A stretch of 64,000 nucleotides of DNA, taken from assembly GCF_000819565.1 (NCBI RefSeq), contig NZ_CP004393.1, forward strand, positions 1,116,001 to 1,180,000, read 5' to 3'. A model generated the notes under the pieces. It did not search any database. It saw only the letters and a list, made by a program, of their open reading frames with translations, and was not told where the DNA came from. The DNA comes from Celeribacter indicus. GTDB lineage: Bacteria > Pseudomonadota > Alphaproteobacteria > Rhodobacterales > Rhodobacteraceae. Of the stretch, positions 17,306-24,736 are shown piece after piece (the first letter of the stretch is position 1; every line of letters begins with the position of its first letter). Position numbers and translations under genes: made by a program.

Positions 17306-17321
17306 ATCCCGCGCGCGGGAT
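17306..17321. promoter_or_regulatory. Palindrome ATCCCGCGCGCGGGAT upstream of the first sulfate operon
   Basis: A perfect 16-base palindrome about 96 bases before the cysA start, in the 249-base gap after the Lrp gene. It could be an operator, or the terminator hairpin of the Lrp gene; there is no T-run, so a protein site is slightly favoured. The 5-7-5 repeat seen at other sulfur operons is absent here. Confidence 0.35.
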
Positions 17322-17459
17322 TCCTGAAAAAGGCGCGGGACGGAGGCGCCGGGGCGCATGTGCATCGTTCGCGGTTTCGGGCATTTGAAAGAACATCCTT
17401 CTTTTTCGTGTCCCGCCGGGATTTCGCGCGGGGCGCAGGGCCGGTCCGCGGAAATCGCG

Positions 17460-17939
17460 TCAGGCCGTCGCCACGTCGATCGGCAGCGCGGTGGTGGTCT
17501 GGACGGTTTCCATCACGAATTTCGACGTGATGTTCCGGCAGGGCAGCGCGCGGGTGAGCTCGAGGTAGAATTCGTCGAAGGCGGACATGTCGGAGACGGC
17601 GACCTTCAGCAGGTAGTCGATGTCTCCGGCCATCCGGTAGACCTCCACGATCTCGGTGAAGCGCGGCACCACGCGCCGGAATTCCGCCCGCCATTCCGGG
17701 CTGTGATCCGTGGCCTCGATCTCCACGAAGACCATCAGGCCGATGCCGATCTTCTCGGGATCGACGAGCGCGACGCGCCGGGTGATGATCCCGGCGGCCT
17801 CGAGTTTCTGGACCCGTTTCCAGCACGGGGTCTGGGACAGGCCGACCCGTTCGGCGAGTTGCGCCACGGGCAGCGTGGCGTCGTGCATCAGTTCATGGAG
17901 GATCTTCCTGTCGATCCTGTCGAGTGTCAGAGTGCTCAT
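17460..17939 (-). CDS. Lrp/AsnC-family transcriptional regulator in the second sulfate operon
   Basis: The regulator has 159 residues. The N-terminal winged helix-turn-helix (DRKILHELMHDATLPVAQLAERVGLSQTPCWKRVQKLEAAGII) is followed by the ligand-binding RAM domain (VEVYRMAGDIDYLLKV). Its start overlaps the stop of the 126-residue unknown gene (ATGA). It is the last gene of the second sulfate transport operon and reads towards the first one, so it may control either. The effector is probably an amino acid, possibly cysteine, but that is inference. Confidence 0.9.
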   Translation of the reverse strand: MSTLTLDRIDRKILHELMHDATLPVAQLAERVGLSQTPCWKRVQKLEAAGIITRRVALVDPEKIGIGLMVFVEIEATDHSPEWRAEFRRVVPRFTEIVEVYRMAGDIDYLLKVAVSDMSAFDEFYLELTRALPCRNITSKFVMETVQTTTALPIDVATA

Positions 17940-18316
17940 CGGTGTGGCCTCGCCATCATTCTTGTCCAGGGAGGCGCAAGCCGAGCCATGAGATCATGCT
18001 CGGCCTGGGCCAGGAGCCGGGAATCCGGCCCGTGTTCGGCAAGTCCCAGCTCATGCAGTCGGTGCTGGAGCAGGGCCTGCCAGGCCGTGTCGGCCACGCC
18101 GTCCCAGGGCCGGGGCATCACGATCACGCGCAGGCGGCGTTGGGCCTGCGGATGGTTGCGCCAGATGCAGGCCCATTTCGGCGCGGCGGCGCGCAACGTC
18201 CAGCCCTCGCCGGTCCCGGCAGGCAGGGCAGGGCGCCCGCCGTGCAGCCGGGCCGTCGTGAACCAGAGGGCCGCGCGCAGCCAGATCGGCGGACCGGACG
18301 GGGGCGGCGGTCGCAT
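17936..18316 (-). CDS. Hypothetical protein, 126 residues, tryptophan- and arginine-rich
   Basis: No family was recognised. The start at 18316 lies 16 bases after the cysA stop and the end overlaps the Lrp start by ATGA, so it is likely to be translated as part of the operon. The product has eight tryptophans, a predicted soluble, basic composition (VIVMPRPWDGVADTAWQALL segment) and no signal peptide. The coding direction is supported by the coupling rather than by homology. Confidence 0.55.
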   Translation of the reverse strand: MRPPPPSGPPIWLRAALWFTTARLHGGRPALPAGTGEGWTLRAAAPKWACIWRNHPQAQRRLRVIVMPRPWDGVADTAWQALLQHRLHELGLAEHGPDSRLLAQAEHDLMARLAPPWTRMMARPHR

Positions 18317-18332
18317 TGCACCGGTCCATTCC

Positions 18333-19052
18333 CTAGGCCGCCGTGAAGGTGCGGACGAATTCGCTGGCCGGGTGGGCGCGGATGTCCGTCGGCTTGCCGA
18401 CCTGTTCGATGCGGCCCATCGACATGACGACCACGAGATCGGCCAGTTCCATCGCCTCTTCCTGGTCGTGGGTCACGAAGACGGTGGTCAGCCCCGTCGT
18501 GTCGTGCAGCTCGCGCAGGCCATGGCGCAGCTCCTTGCGCACCTTCGCATCGAGCGCGCCGAAGGGCTCGTCGAGCAACAGCATCCGCGGCTCGATGGCC
18601 AGGGCGCGGGCGAGCGCCACGCGCTGACGCTGGCCGCCCGAAAGCTGGCTGGGATAGCGCGCGCCGATATCGGGAAGCTGGATCAGGTCGAGCAGCCGGT
18701 TGACGCGGCGGCCGATCTCGGCCTCGGTCGGGCGCGTCTTGCGCGGCCGCGCCCGCAACCCGTAGGCGACATTCTCGAAGACGGTCATGTGCCGGAACAG
18801 CGCGTAATGCTGGAACACGAACCCGGCCCGGCGCTGCTGCACCGTCATGCCGGTGGCGTCGTGCCCGTCGAACAGGACCCGGCCGGAGGTCGGGTATTCG
18901 AGCCCCGCGAGAATGCGCAGGAGTGTCGTCTTGCCCGACCCGGAGGGCCCGAGGAGCGCGATCAGCGCGCCCGAGGGAATGGAGAGCGAGACCGGATGAA
19001 GCGCCCGCTCGGCGCCGTATTCCTTGGCGATTTCTTCGATTTCCACATGCAT
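18333..19052 (-). CDS. cysA: Sulfate-type ABC ATPase CysA, short form without TOBE domain (second system)
   Basis: A 239-residue ATPase with Walker [10 protein letters not shown] (35-43), [37 protein letters not shown] and [11 protein letters not shown]. Its nucleotide-binding domain is very close to that of the first CysA, but it ends right after the regulatory-insert start ([13 protein letters not shown]), so the C-terminal TOBE region of about 110 residues is missing. ATG 19052 follows AGGAG at eight bases. It pairs with the second CysT/CysW set. Confidence 0.9.
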   Translation of the reverse strand: MHVEIEEIAKEYGAERALHPVSLSIPSGALIALLGPSGSGKTTLLRILAGLEYPTSGRVLFDGHDATGMTVQQRRAGFVFQHYALFRHMTVFENVAYGLRARPRKTRPTEAEIGRRVNRLLDLIQLPDIGARYPSQLSGGQRQRVALARALAIEPRMLLLDEPFGALDAKVRKELRHGLRELHDTTGLTTVFVTHDQEEAMELADLVVVMSMGRIEQVGKPTDIRAHPASEFVRTFTAA

Positions 19053-19066
19053 GTGGGGCACTCCTT

Positions 19067-19933
19067 TCAATGGCGCCGGGTGGCCGCGAGCAGGTCCGCG
19101 TAACGCCATTCGAGCAGGGATTTCAGGGCAAGGGTGACGAGCGCGAGCAGAGCGAGGGTCGCGGCGAGCGAGAAGGCGGCGACCGAGAGATATTCGTTGT
19201 AGAGCATCTCGATCGCGATCGGCATGGTGGTGGTCTCGCCCCGGATCTTGCCGGAGATCACGGCGACCGCGCCGAATTCACCCATCGCGCGCGCGTTGCA
19301 GAGCAGCACGCCGTAAAGCAGCGCCCAGCGGATGTTCGGCAGCGTCACGGTGAAGAACGCCCGCCAGCCCGAGGCCCCGAGGGTGAGCGCGGCCTCTTCC
19401 TCCGCCCGGCCCTGTTCCATCATCACCGGGATCAGCTCGCGCGCGACGAAGGGGAAGGTCACGAACATCGTGGCGAGCACGATGCCGGGGAAGGCGAAGA
19501 CGATCTTCAGGTCGTTGGCGATCAGCCAGGCGCCGAGGGTCGAATTGGCCCCGAAGAGCAGGACGAGCGCGAGGCCCGCGACCACGGGGGAGACCGAGAA
19601 GGGCAGGTCGATGAGCGTGATCAGAAAGGCCTTGCCGCGGAAGTCGAACTTGGTGATCGCCCAGGCGGCGGCGACGCCGAAGATCGCGTTGAGCGGCACG
19701 GCGATGGCCGCGACGATCAGCGTGAGCCGGATCGCGGCGCCCGCGTCGGGCGAGGACAGCGCCGCCACCGAGGCCAGCCAGCCGTCCCGCAACGCCTCGG
19801 CGAAGACCGCCAGAAGCGGGGCGAACAGCAGGATCGCGATCAGCACCGTCACGATGCCGATGAGAAGGGCACGGGCGAGGCGCGGCTCCGTCGTGACGGA
19901 GGCCGTGCGCGAGAAGGGGGCGGCATCAGACAT
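19067..19933 (-). CDS. cysW: Sulfate/thiosulfate ABC permease CysW (second system)
   Basis: A 288-residue permease with six hydrophobic segments. The EAA loop [26 protein letters not shown] and the segment [21 protein letters not shown] are CysW hallmarks. Its start overlaps the stop of the small four-cysteine protein gene by eight bases (ATGTCTGA). It differs enough from the first CysW to indicate an old duplication or separate acquisition rather than a recent tandem copy. Confidence 0.93.
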   Translation of the reverse strand: MSDAAPFSRTASVTTEPRLARALLIGIVTVLIAILLFAPLLAVFAEALRDGWLASVAALSSPDAGAAIRLTLIVAAIAVPLNAIFGVAAAWAITKFDFRGKAFLITLIDLPFSVSPVVAGLALVLLFGANSTLGAWLIANDLKIVFAFPGIVLATMFVTFPFVARELIPVMMEQGRAEEEAALTLGASGWRAFFTVTLPNIRWALLYGVLLCNARAMGEFGAVAVISGKIRGETTTMPIAIEMLYNEYLSVAAFSLAATLALLALVTLALKSLLEWRYADLLAATRRH

Positions 19934-20225
19934 TCACGGATCTCCCGAAAGGCTCTTCGCCGTCTCGAAACCGGCACCTCCCCGACGCGCAGGCGGCGTC
20001 CGTCTGGCGGGTGAGGACGCGGAGCAGGACCGCGGCGGTGGCGAGGATGTTGAGCGCCAGCCAGCCCGTGAGGGCCCAGCCCGCCCCCAGCCCGGCGATC
20101 CAGGCCGTCACGGACAGCAGGAAGCTTCCCGCGCCGATGAGGATGACGAAGAGGGGCGTTCCGGCACCCGGCCGGATCCCGCCGCCATGGTTGCAGGCGT
20201 TGCAATAGTCGGTCGTTCTAGACAT
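19926..20225 (-). CDS. Small four-cysteine membrane protein between cysT and cysW, unknown function
   Basis: A 99-residue protein inserted between the two permease genes. It overlaps cysT by eight bases at its start and cysW by eight bases at its end, which strongly supports translation. Cys8 and Cys11 form a CNAC motif near the N-terminus; Cys79 and Cys84 lie in ACASGRC after two membrane segments (about residues 25-45 and 49-69). Both cysteine pairs would lie on the same side of the membrane. No known subunit of sulfate ABC transporters has this form, so it may be a redox- or metal-sensing accessory. Confidence 0.75.
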   Translation of the reverse strand: MSRTTDYCNACNHGGGIRPGAGTPLFVILIGAGSFLLSVTAWIAGLGAGWALTGWLALNILATAAVLLRVLTRQTDAACASGRCRFRDGEEPFGRSVNV

Positions 20226-21057
20226 CTCCGATCCTCCGTCTGCTCCAGATTTGGATGATGTTGATGATCAGCAGCATCGCGAAGGAGATCAGCAGCATGG
20301 CCAGCCCGATCGCGGTGGCGGCGTCGTAATTGTATTCCTCGAGCCGGATCACGATCAGCAGCGGCGCGATCTCGGTCTGGTAGGGCAGGTTGCCCGCGAT
20401 GAAGATCACCGATCCGTATTCCCCGACCGAGCGCGCGAGCGCGAGGGCGAAGCCCGTGAGCAGCGCGGGCGTCAGCATCGGCAGGACCACCCGGCGCAGC
20501 GTGTAGAAGCGCCGCGCGCCAAGGGTGGCGCTGACCTCCTCCACTTCCCGGTCGCATTCCTCGATCACCGGCTGGACGGTGCGCACGACGAAGGGCAGGC
20601 CGATGAAGATCAGCGCGAGCCAGATGCCGAGCTCGGTATAGGCGACCTGGATGCCGAGCGGCGCCAGCAGCTTGCCGAACACCCCGTTGGGCGCGTAGAG
20701 CGCCGAGAGCGAGATGCCCGCCACCGCCGTGGGCAGGGCGAAGGGCAGGTCGATGGCGGCGTCGATCAGCCGGCGCCCCCAGAAGCGGTAGCGCACCAGC
20801 ACCCAGGCGAGCGCCAGCCCGAAGACCAGGTTGAACAGCGAGGCGATCAGGGCCGCGCGGAACGACAGCGCCAGCGCCGAAAGGATCCGGCGCGAGCTGA
20901 CCATGGACCAGAGATCGGCGGGGCCGATGGCCAGTCCCCGGCCGAGCAGGGCGACGATCGGCAGGAGGACGACGATCGACAGGACCGTCATCATGATCCC
21001 GAAGCTCAGCCCAAACCCCGGCAGGGGAGAGGGCGAGCGGAGAAGACTCGCCCTCAT
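20218..21057 (-). CDS. cysT: Sulfate/thiosulfate ABC permease CysT (second system)
   Basis: A 279-residue permease. CysT features are FALPTAVAGISLSALYAPNG, the EAA loop EEVSATLGARRFYTLRRVVLPML and GEYGSVIFIAGNLPYQTEIAPL. It starts three bases after the binding-protein stop and ends overlapping the small cysteine protein gene by eight bases. Confidence 0.93.
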   Translation of the reverse strand: MRASLLRSPSPLPGFGLSFGIMMTVLSIVVLLPIVALLGRGLAIGPADLWSMVSSRRILSALALSFRAALIASLFNLVFGLALAWVLVRYRFWGRRLIDAAIDLPFALPTAVAGISLSALYAPNGVFGKLLAPLGIQVAYTELGIWLALIFIGLPFVVRTVQPVIEECDREVEEVSATLGARRFYTLRRVVLPMLTPALLTGFALALARSVGEYGSVIFIAGNLPYQTEIAPLLIVIRLEEYNYDAATAIGLAMLLISFAMLLIINIIQIWSRRRIGDV

Positions 21058-21060
21058 GGC

Positions 21061-22251
21061 TCATTGCTCCTCGAAGATCTGGTCGAACACGCCGCCGTCG
21101 CCGAAGAAGGCCGGCTGTGCCTCTCCCCAGCCGCCGAAATCGTCGATGGAGACCAGCTCGACATCCGGGAACCGGGCGATGTCCTCTTCCGACGCGGCCG
21201 AGGTGTCCCAGGCACGATAGAAGTTCTTCAGGGCGAGCGCCTGTGCCTCGGGGCTGTAGAGATGTTCGAGATAGGCCTGCGCCACCTCGCGTTGCGCGTC
21301 CGAGGTGATGTTGCCGTCGACCAGCGCCACCGGCGGCTCCGCCAGCATGGAAACCGAGGGCACCACGATGTCGAAGGCATCCTCGCCCTGTTCGGCGAGC
21401 GCGAGGAAGGCCTCGTTCTCCCAGGCCAGGAGGACATCGCCGATGCCCCGCTGGGCGAAGGTGTTGGTCGAGCCGCGCGCCCCCGTGTCGAGCACCGGCA
21501 CGTTCTGGAAGAGCGAGGTCATGTAGGCGCGCACCTGCTCCTCGTCACCGTCATATTCCGCCAGCGCCCAGGCCCAGGCCGCAAGGAAGTTCCAGCGCGC
21601 GCCGCCGGACGTCTTCGGGTTGGGGGTGATGACCTGCACGTCCTCGCGCACCAGGTCGTCCCAGTCCGCGATCTCCTTCGGATTGCCCTCGCGCACGAGG
21701 AACACGATCGTCGAGGTGTAGGGCGAGGAGTTGTGCGGCAGGCGCGATTGCCAGTCCGCGGGGATCTTGTCGGTATTCTCCGCGATGGCCGCGATATCGG
21801 CCGAAAGCGCGAGCGTCACCACCTGCGCCTCGAGCCCGTCGATCACCGACCGGGCCTGACCGCCGGAGCCGCCGTGCGACTGGCGCAGCGTCACCGGCTC
21901 ATGGCCTTCGCTCGTCCACCACTCGTTGAAGAGCTCGTTGTATTCGCGGTAGAATTCCCGCGTCGGGTCGTAGGAGACGTTCAGGAGCTCGACCTGCGAC
22001 TGCGCATGCGCGCCGGAGACGGAACTGGCGAGAAGGCCGATGGCGGAGACCGCCGAAAACAGCCCGGCCCGCCAGTGCCCGGCGGAAAGAACCGCCCGCA
22101 GCGCCGAATGCCGGCTGTCCGCGCGGGCCGCGTCCTGCCCGGCGGGGGTCTTGGCATTCACGTCATCCGCGATGTGACCGTCGTCGAACCTTCGGATGAG
22201 CCGGCCTTGGGCGGGCCCATGGGCGCCGGTGCTGAATTTGCGGGTCATCAT
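21061..22251 (-). CDS. Periplasmic sulfate/thiosulfate-binding protein with long N-terminal extension (second system)
   Basis: The product is 396 residues if translated from ATG 22251, which follows GAGGAAG. Mature sequence begins near residue 85 (QVELLNVSYDPTREFYREYNE) and contains SHGGSGGQARSVI and TPNPKTSGGARWNFLAA, the sulfate-pocket segments. The hydrophobic export segment (LFSAVSAIGLLASSVSGAHA) is preceded by more than 50 polar residues, which is unusual for a Sec signal. A GTG about 33 codons in could be the true start, but no good ribosome-binding site was seen for it. Confidence 0.88.
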   Translation of the reverse strand: MMTRKFSTGAHGPAQGRLIRRFDDGHIADDVNAKTPAGQDAARADSRHSALRAVLSAGHWRAGLFSAVSAIGLLASSVSGAHAQSQVELLNVSYDPTREFYREYNELFNEWWTSEGHEPVTLRQSHGGSGGQARSVIDGLEAQVVTLALSADIAAIAENTDKIPADWQSRLPHNSSPYTSTIVFLVREGNPKEIADWDDLVREDVQVITPNPKTSGGARWNFLAAWAWALAEYDGDEEQVRAYMTSLFQNVPVLDTGARGSTNTFAQRGIGDVLLAWENEAFLALAEQGEDAFDIVVPSVSMLAEPPVALVDGNITSDAQREVAQAYLEHLYSPEAQALALKNFYRAWDTSAASEEDIARFPDVELVSIDDFGGWGEAQPAFFGDGGVFDQIFEEQ

Positions 22252-22367
22252 GACTTCCTCTGCTGAACCTGATCTTTGTCGTCGTGCCAGGCTGGCGGGC
22301 GGCCCCCTTTCCCGCGGATCGCTCCCCGGAAGACTCGGACCGGCCGTCACCGCCTGACATCAAAATT

Positions 22368-22384
22368 ACGACAGAGATAGTCGT
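22368..22384. promoter_or_regulatory. Inverted repeat ACGAC-N7-GTCGT before the second sulfate operon
   Basis: Perfect 5-7-5 repeat in the 181-base gap between the Rrf2 gene and the binding-protein gene, followed by GTATTG. It matches the architecture at 8457-8473, 10838-10854 and 22924-22940. Confidence 0.6.
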
Positions 22385-22432
22385 GTATTGCAAAGGAAAA
22401 AGCGCGCCTTATTTCCGCGCGATAGGAGAAAA

Positions 22433-22900
22433 TTATTCTCCGGCCGCGAATCCGGGAAGGGCAAACCGTTCCAGCGGGCGCGAATCCTCCATCAGATCCG
22501 CCAGCGTCAGCGATTCGATCATCAGGATATAGGCGGAATAAAACCCGCCGAAGACCGCCCGCACCCGGCAGGACACCTCGTCGGTGCAATCGTCGCATCT
22601 CTGGTAGGCCCGGCGCGACAGGCAGGGCAGGGGGGCCATCGGCCCGTCGATCAGCCGAAGGATCTCCGCCAGGGAGACGCGCCGCGGATCCTTGATCAGC
22701 TCATAGCCGCCCTTTCGGCCGCGCCGGCTGCCGATCAGCCCGGCCCGCTTGAGATCGAGGAGGATATGTTCGAGGAACCGCTTCGGCGCTCCCGAGCGCT
22801 CGGCGATTTCCTCGATCCTCAGGGCTGCGCCGTCCCCCGTCTTCTCGTCGGCCAGTACCATGAGCGACTTGAGGGCGTATTTTGTTTTTTGGGTGATCAT
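22433..22900 (-). CDS. Rrf2-family transcriptional regulator with four cysteines
   Basis: A 155-residue regulator. The winged helix (ALRIEEIAERSGAPKRFLEHILLDLKRAGLIGSRRGRKGGYEL) is typical of Rrf2. Cys93, Cys102, Cys105 and Cys111 lie in the loop after the wing, where IscR, NsrR and RsrR hold an Fe-S cluster; CymR, the cysteine regulator of Firmicutes, lacks them. It sits directly upstream of the second sulfate operon and has the 5-7-5 repeat both before itself and after itself, so it is the likely regulator of sulfur uptake here. Confidence 0.9.
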   Translation of the reverse strand: MITQKTKYALKSLMVLADEKTGDGAALRIEEIAERSGAPKRFLEHILLDLKRAGLIGSRRGRKGGYELIKDPRRVSLAEILRLIDGPMAPLPCLSRRAYQRCDDCTDEVSCRVRAVFGGFYSAYILMIESLTLADLMEDSRPLERFALPGFAAGE

Positions 22901-22923
22901 GTGGTCCGGACAACAGAAAAAGG

Positions 22924-22940
22924 GCGACTAAGATGGTCGA
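22924..22940. promoter_or_regulatory. 5-7-5 inverted repeat GCGAC-N7-GTCGA before the Rrf2 gene
   Basis: Core CGAC-N7-GTCG, 24 bases upstream of the Rrf2 start. It matches the repeats before three other sulfur operons and would give autoregulation. It overlaps a longer inverted repeat at 22933-22971. Confidence 0.5.
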
Positions 22941-22971
22941 TTTTATCAGCAACGAAACAAAATGCGACCAT
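22933..22971. promoter_or_regulatory. Long inverted repeat upstream of the Rrf2 gene
   Basis: Arms ATGGTCG and CGACCAT lie at the two ends; the adjoining T-rich and A-rich stretches extend the pairing with a one-base bulge. The region is A/T-rich compared with its surroundings and probably holds the Rrf2 promoter. Confidence 0.4.
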
Positions 22972-23315
22972 AGTTTGCGTTTTGCAGGCGTTTCAGGGGC
23001 CGGACCGCGGCGGCAGGTCCGGTTTGCGATGATCAGCCATGTAATCAGTCCTTGCCCCGACGTCCAGTCCGGCGGGCGCAATGGACCGGAGCCCCGGCAA
23101 AGCCGTTTCGGAGACCGGCGATCTCATCTGGCCAGTCTTCGCCGCGGATCGGGCCGATCGTGGGGGGCATGGGCGTTCCTTTTTGGGGAAGAAAACGGCG
23201 CCGGTCTGGGGCATACAAGGAAAGCGTGCGTGCGTCCGTCCTGCGGACGGGCGTCTTTCACGTCTTGTGTCATAACGCGCCTCGGGCAGGATCGGGGCAA
23301 ATCAGGGAGGCAGCC
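22972..23315. other. Intergenic region between the Rrf2 and GST genes
   Basis: The two genes are divergent and 415 bases apart in total. Apart from the repeats listed near the Rrf2 start and the GST ribosome-binding site (AGGGAGG at 23304-23310), I see no gene, RNA or clear repeat in it. Open frames here have no ribosome-binding site and no recognisable product. Confidence 0.4.
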
Positions 23316-23936
23316 ATGAAACTCTATCATTCTCCGGGAACCTGTTCGGAAGGCATCCTCGTCCTTCTCGAAGAGATCGGGGCCGATTACGACCTGGTGA
23401 TCACGGATCTGAAACAGGCGGCGCATCGCGAGCCGGAGTATCTGCGCGTGAACCCGAAGGGCAAGGTGCCGGCGCTGTCGCTCGGGGACGGCTCCGTCCT
23501 CACCGAATTTCCGGTCATCGCCTTCTGGCTCGCCAGGCGCCATCCCGAGGCCGGGCTTCTGCCCGAGGGGCTGGAGGCGGAAATCCGGGTCATGGAGCTG
23601 ACCGAATACATCGTCTCGACGCTTCACATGCGCGGATCGGTCTTTGCCATGAAGCCGCAGAAATTCACCGCGGATCCGGCGGCGAGGGAGGAGTTGCGCG
23701 CGCAGGGCCGCGCCGTGGTCGCCGCCGGCTACGAGCGGCTCACGGAGCAGCTCGGGGAGAAACCCTGTCTTTTCGGGAGCTTCTCGATTGCGGATGCGGC
23801 CGCCTTCTATCTGCTCTCGTGGAAGGAGGGGATCGGCGTGCCGGTGCCCCCCGCCCTCGCCGCCTATGAGGAGCGGCTTCGCGCAAGGGCGGCCTTCGGA
23901 CGGGCAAGGGAGGCCTCCGACCGCGCCGCGGCGTGA
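23316..23936 (+). CDS. Glutathione S-transferase
   Basis: A 206-residue cytosolic GST. The N-terminal thioredoxin-fold domain (MKLYHSPGTCSEGILVLLEEIG) has a Ser-Pro-Gly-Thr-Cys-Ser active-site region and the cis-proline/glutathione segment GKVPALSLGDGSVLTEFPVI. The helical C-terminal domain follows from about residue 85. ATG 23316 follows AGGGAGGCAGCC. The beta-class-like Cys near residue 10 could be the catalytic residue. It is a single gene and its substrate is unknown. Confidence 0.9.
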   Translation: MKLYHSPGTCSEGILVLLEEIGADYDLVITDLKQAAHREPEYLRVNPKGKVPALSLGDGSVLTEFPVIAFWLARRHPEAGLLPEGLEAEIRVMELTEYIVSTLHMRGSVFAMKPQKFTADPAAREELRAQGRAVVAAGYERLTEQLGEKPCLFGSFSIADAAAFYLLSWKEGIGVPVPPALAAYEERLRARAAFGRAREASDRAAA

Positions 23937-23944
23937 CCGGGTGA

Positions 23945-23960
23945 GGGGCCGGGCGGCCCC
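23945..23960. terminator. Hairpin between convergent GST and GntR genes
   Basis: GGGGCC-GGGC-GGCCCC lies in the 29-base gap between the two convergent stop codons. It could terminate either transcript, although no long T-run follows on either strand. Confidence 0.4.
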
Positions 23961-23965
23961 CTACC

Positions 23966-24736
23966 TCAGCGGCGCGCGGCGGCCTCGGGCGGGTGTCCGC
24001 CCGTGCCCGCCTCCTCCCGGAGGTCCGGGCCGGACGGCATGCGGGCGAAGCTCATGGAGATATGCCCGCGGCGCATATGGCCGACCGCGTCCAGGTCGCC
24101 CAGTTCGAGCGCCTTCAGGATCTCGCCGGCCTCGCCCGCGAAGATCTCGATTTCCTGCACCAGGTCGATCTGCGAGGCGCCGACCTGGTGCAGCCAGATG
24201 CGCGCGGTGCGGAAATAAAGCCGTGCGGCAATGAATTTCAGCGGCTCGTTGGCGGTCAGCTCGAGCAGGATCAGAAACAGGTCGCGGTCGAGCTCGGTGA
24301 AGGCGCGGGCGGAGGGCGCCGCCTTCAGCGCCTCTGCCCGCCGCGCGACCGCGCGGGCCCGCGCCAGCAGTTCCGGCGACGGCGGCAGGGGGTCGAGCGT
24401 GGTCTGGAGCACCGCAAGTTCCTTGCGGAGCCGGTAGACCTGCGCCATGTCGTCGAAGTCCAGATCGGTGACCATCGTGCCGACGCCATGGACGGAGGTG
24501 AGCAGCCCCTCGTCCTCGAGCCGCGCCAGGACCCGCCGCAGCGGCGTGCGGGAGATGCCGAATTCCGCAGCCAGCGCCGTCTCCGACAGTTTCATGCCCG
24601 GCGGATAGTCCAGCATGCAGATCCGCGCCCGGATCTCGTCATGGATCCGTTCGAAGCGGTCGCGCCCGCGTTCGGCCTGTGTGACCGGTTCGAAAAGGGC
24701 GGGGTTCCTCCCCAGGGTCGTGTCGAGCTCAGCCAT
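23966..24736 (-). CDS. GntR-family regulator with FCD domain (likely regulator of the ectoine locus)
   Basis: A 256-residue regulator. The winged helix spans about residues 28-95 (IHDEIRARICMLDYPPGMKLSETALAAEFGISRTPLRRVLARLEDEGLL). The all-helical C-terminal part fits the FCD ligand domain (FTELDRDLFLILLELTANEP). FadR-subfamily regulators bind TNGTNNNACNA, and two GTTGTGCACAAC palindromes occur in the divergent ectoine promoter region. The known ectoine regulator EnuR is a MocR/GntR protein with an aminotransferase domain; this gene is not that type, so it may be a replacement. Confidence 0.88.
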   Translation of the reverse strand: MAELDTTLGRNPALFEPVTQAERGRDRFERIHDEIRARICMLDYPPGMKLSETALAAEFGISRTPLRRVLARLEDEGLLTSVHGVGTMVTDLDFDDMAQVYRLRKELAVLQTTLDPLPPSPELLARARAVARRAEALKAAPSARAFTELDRDLFLILLELTANEPLKFIAARLYFRTARIWLHQVGASQIDLVQEIEIFAGEAGEILKALELGDLDAVGHMRRGHISMSFARMPSGPDLREEAGTGGHPPEAAARR

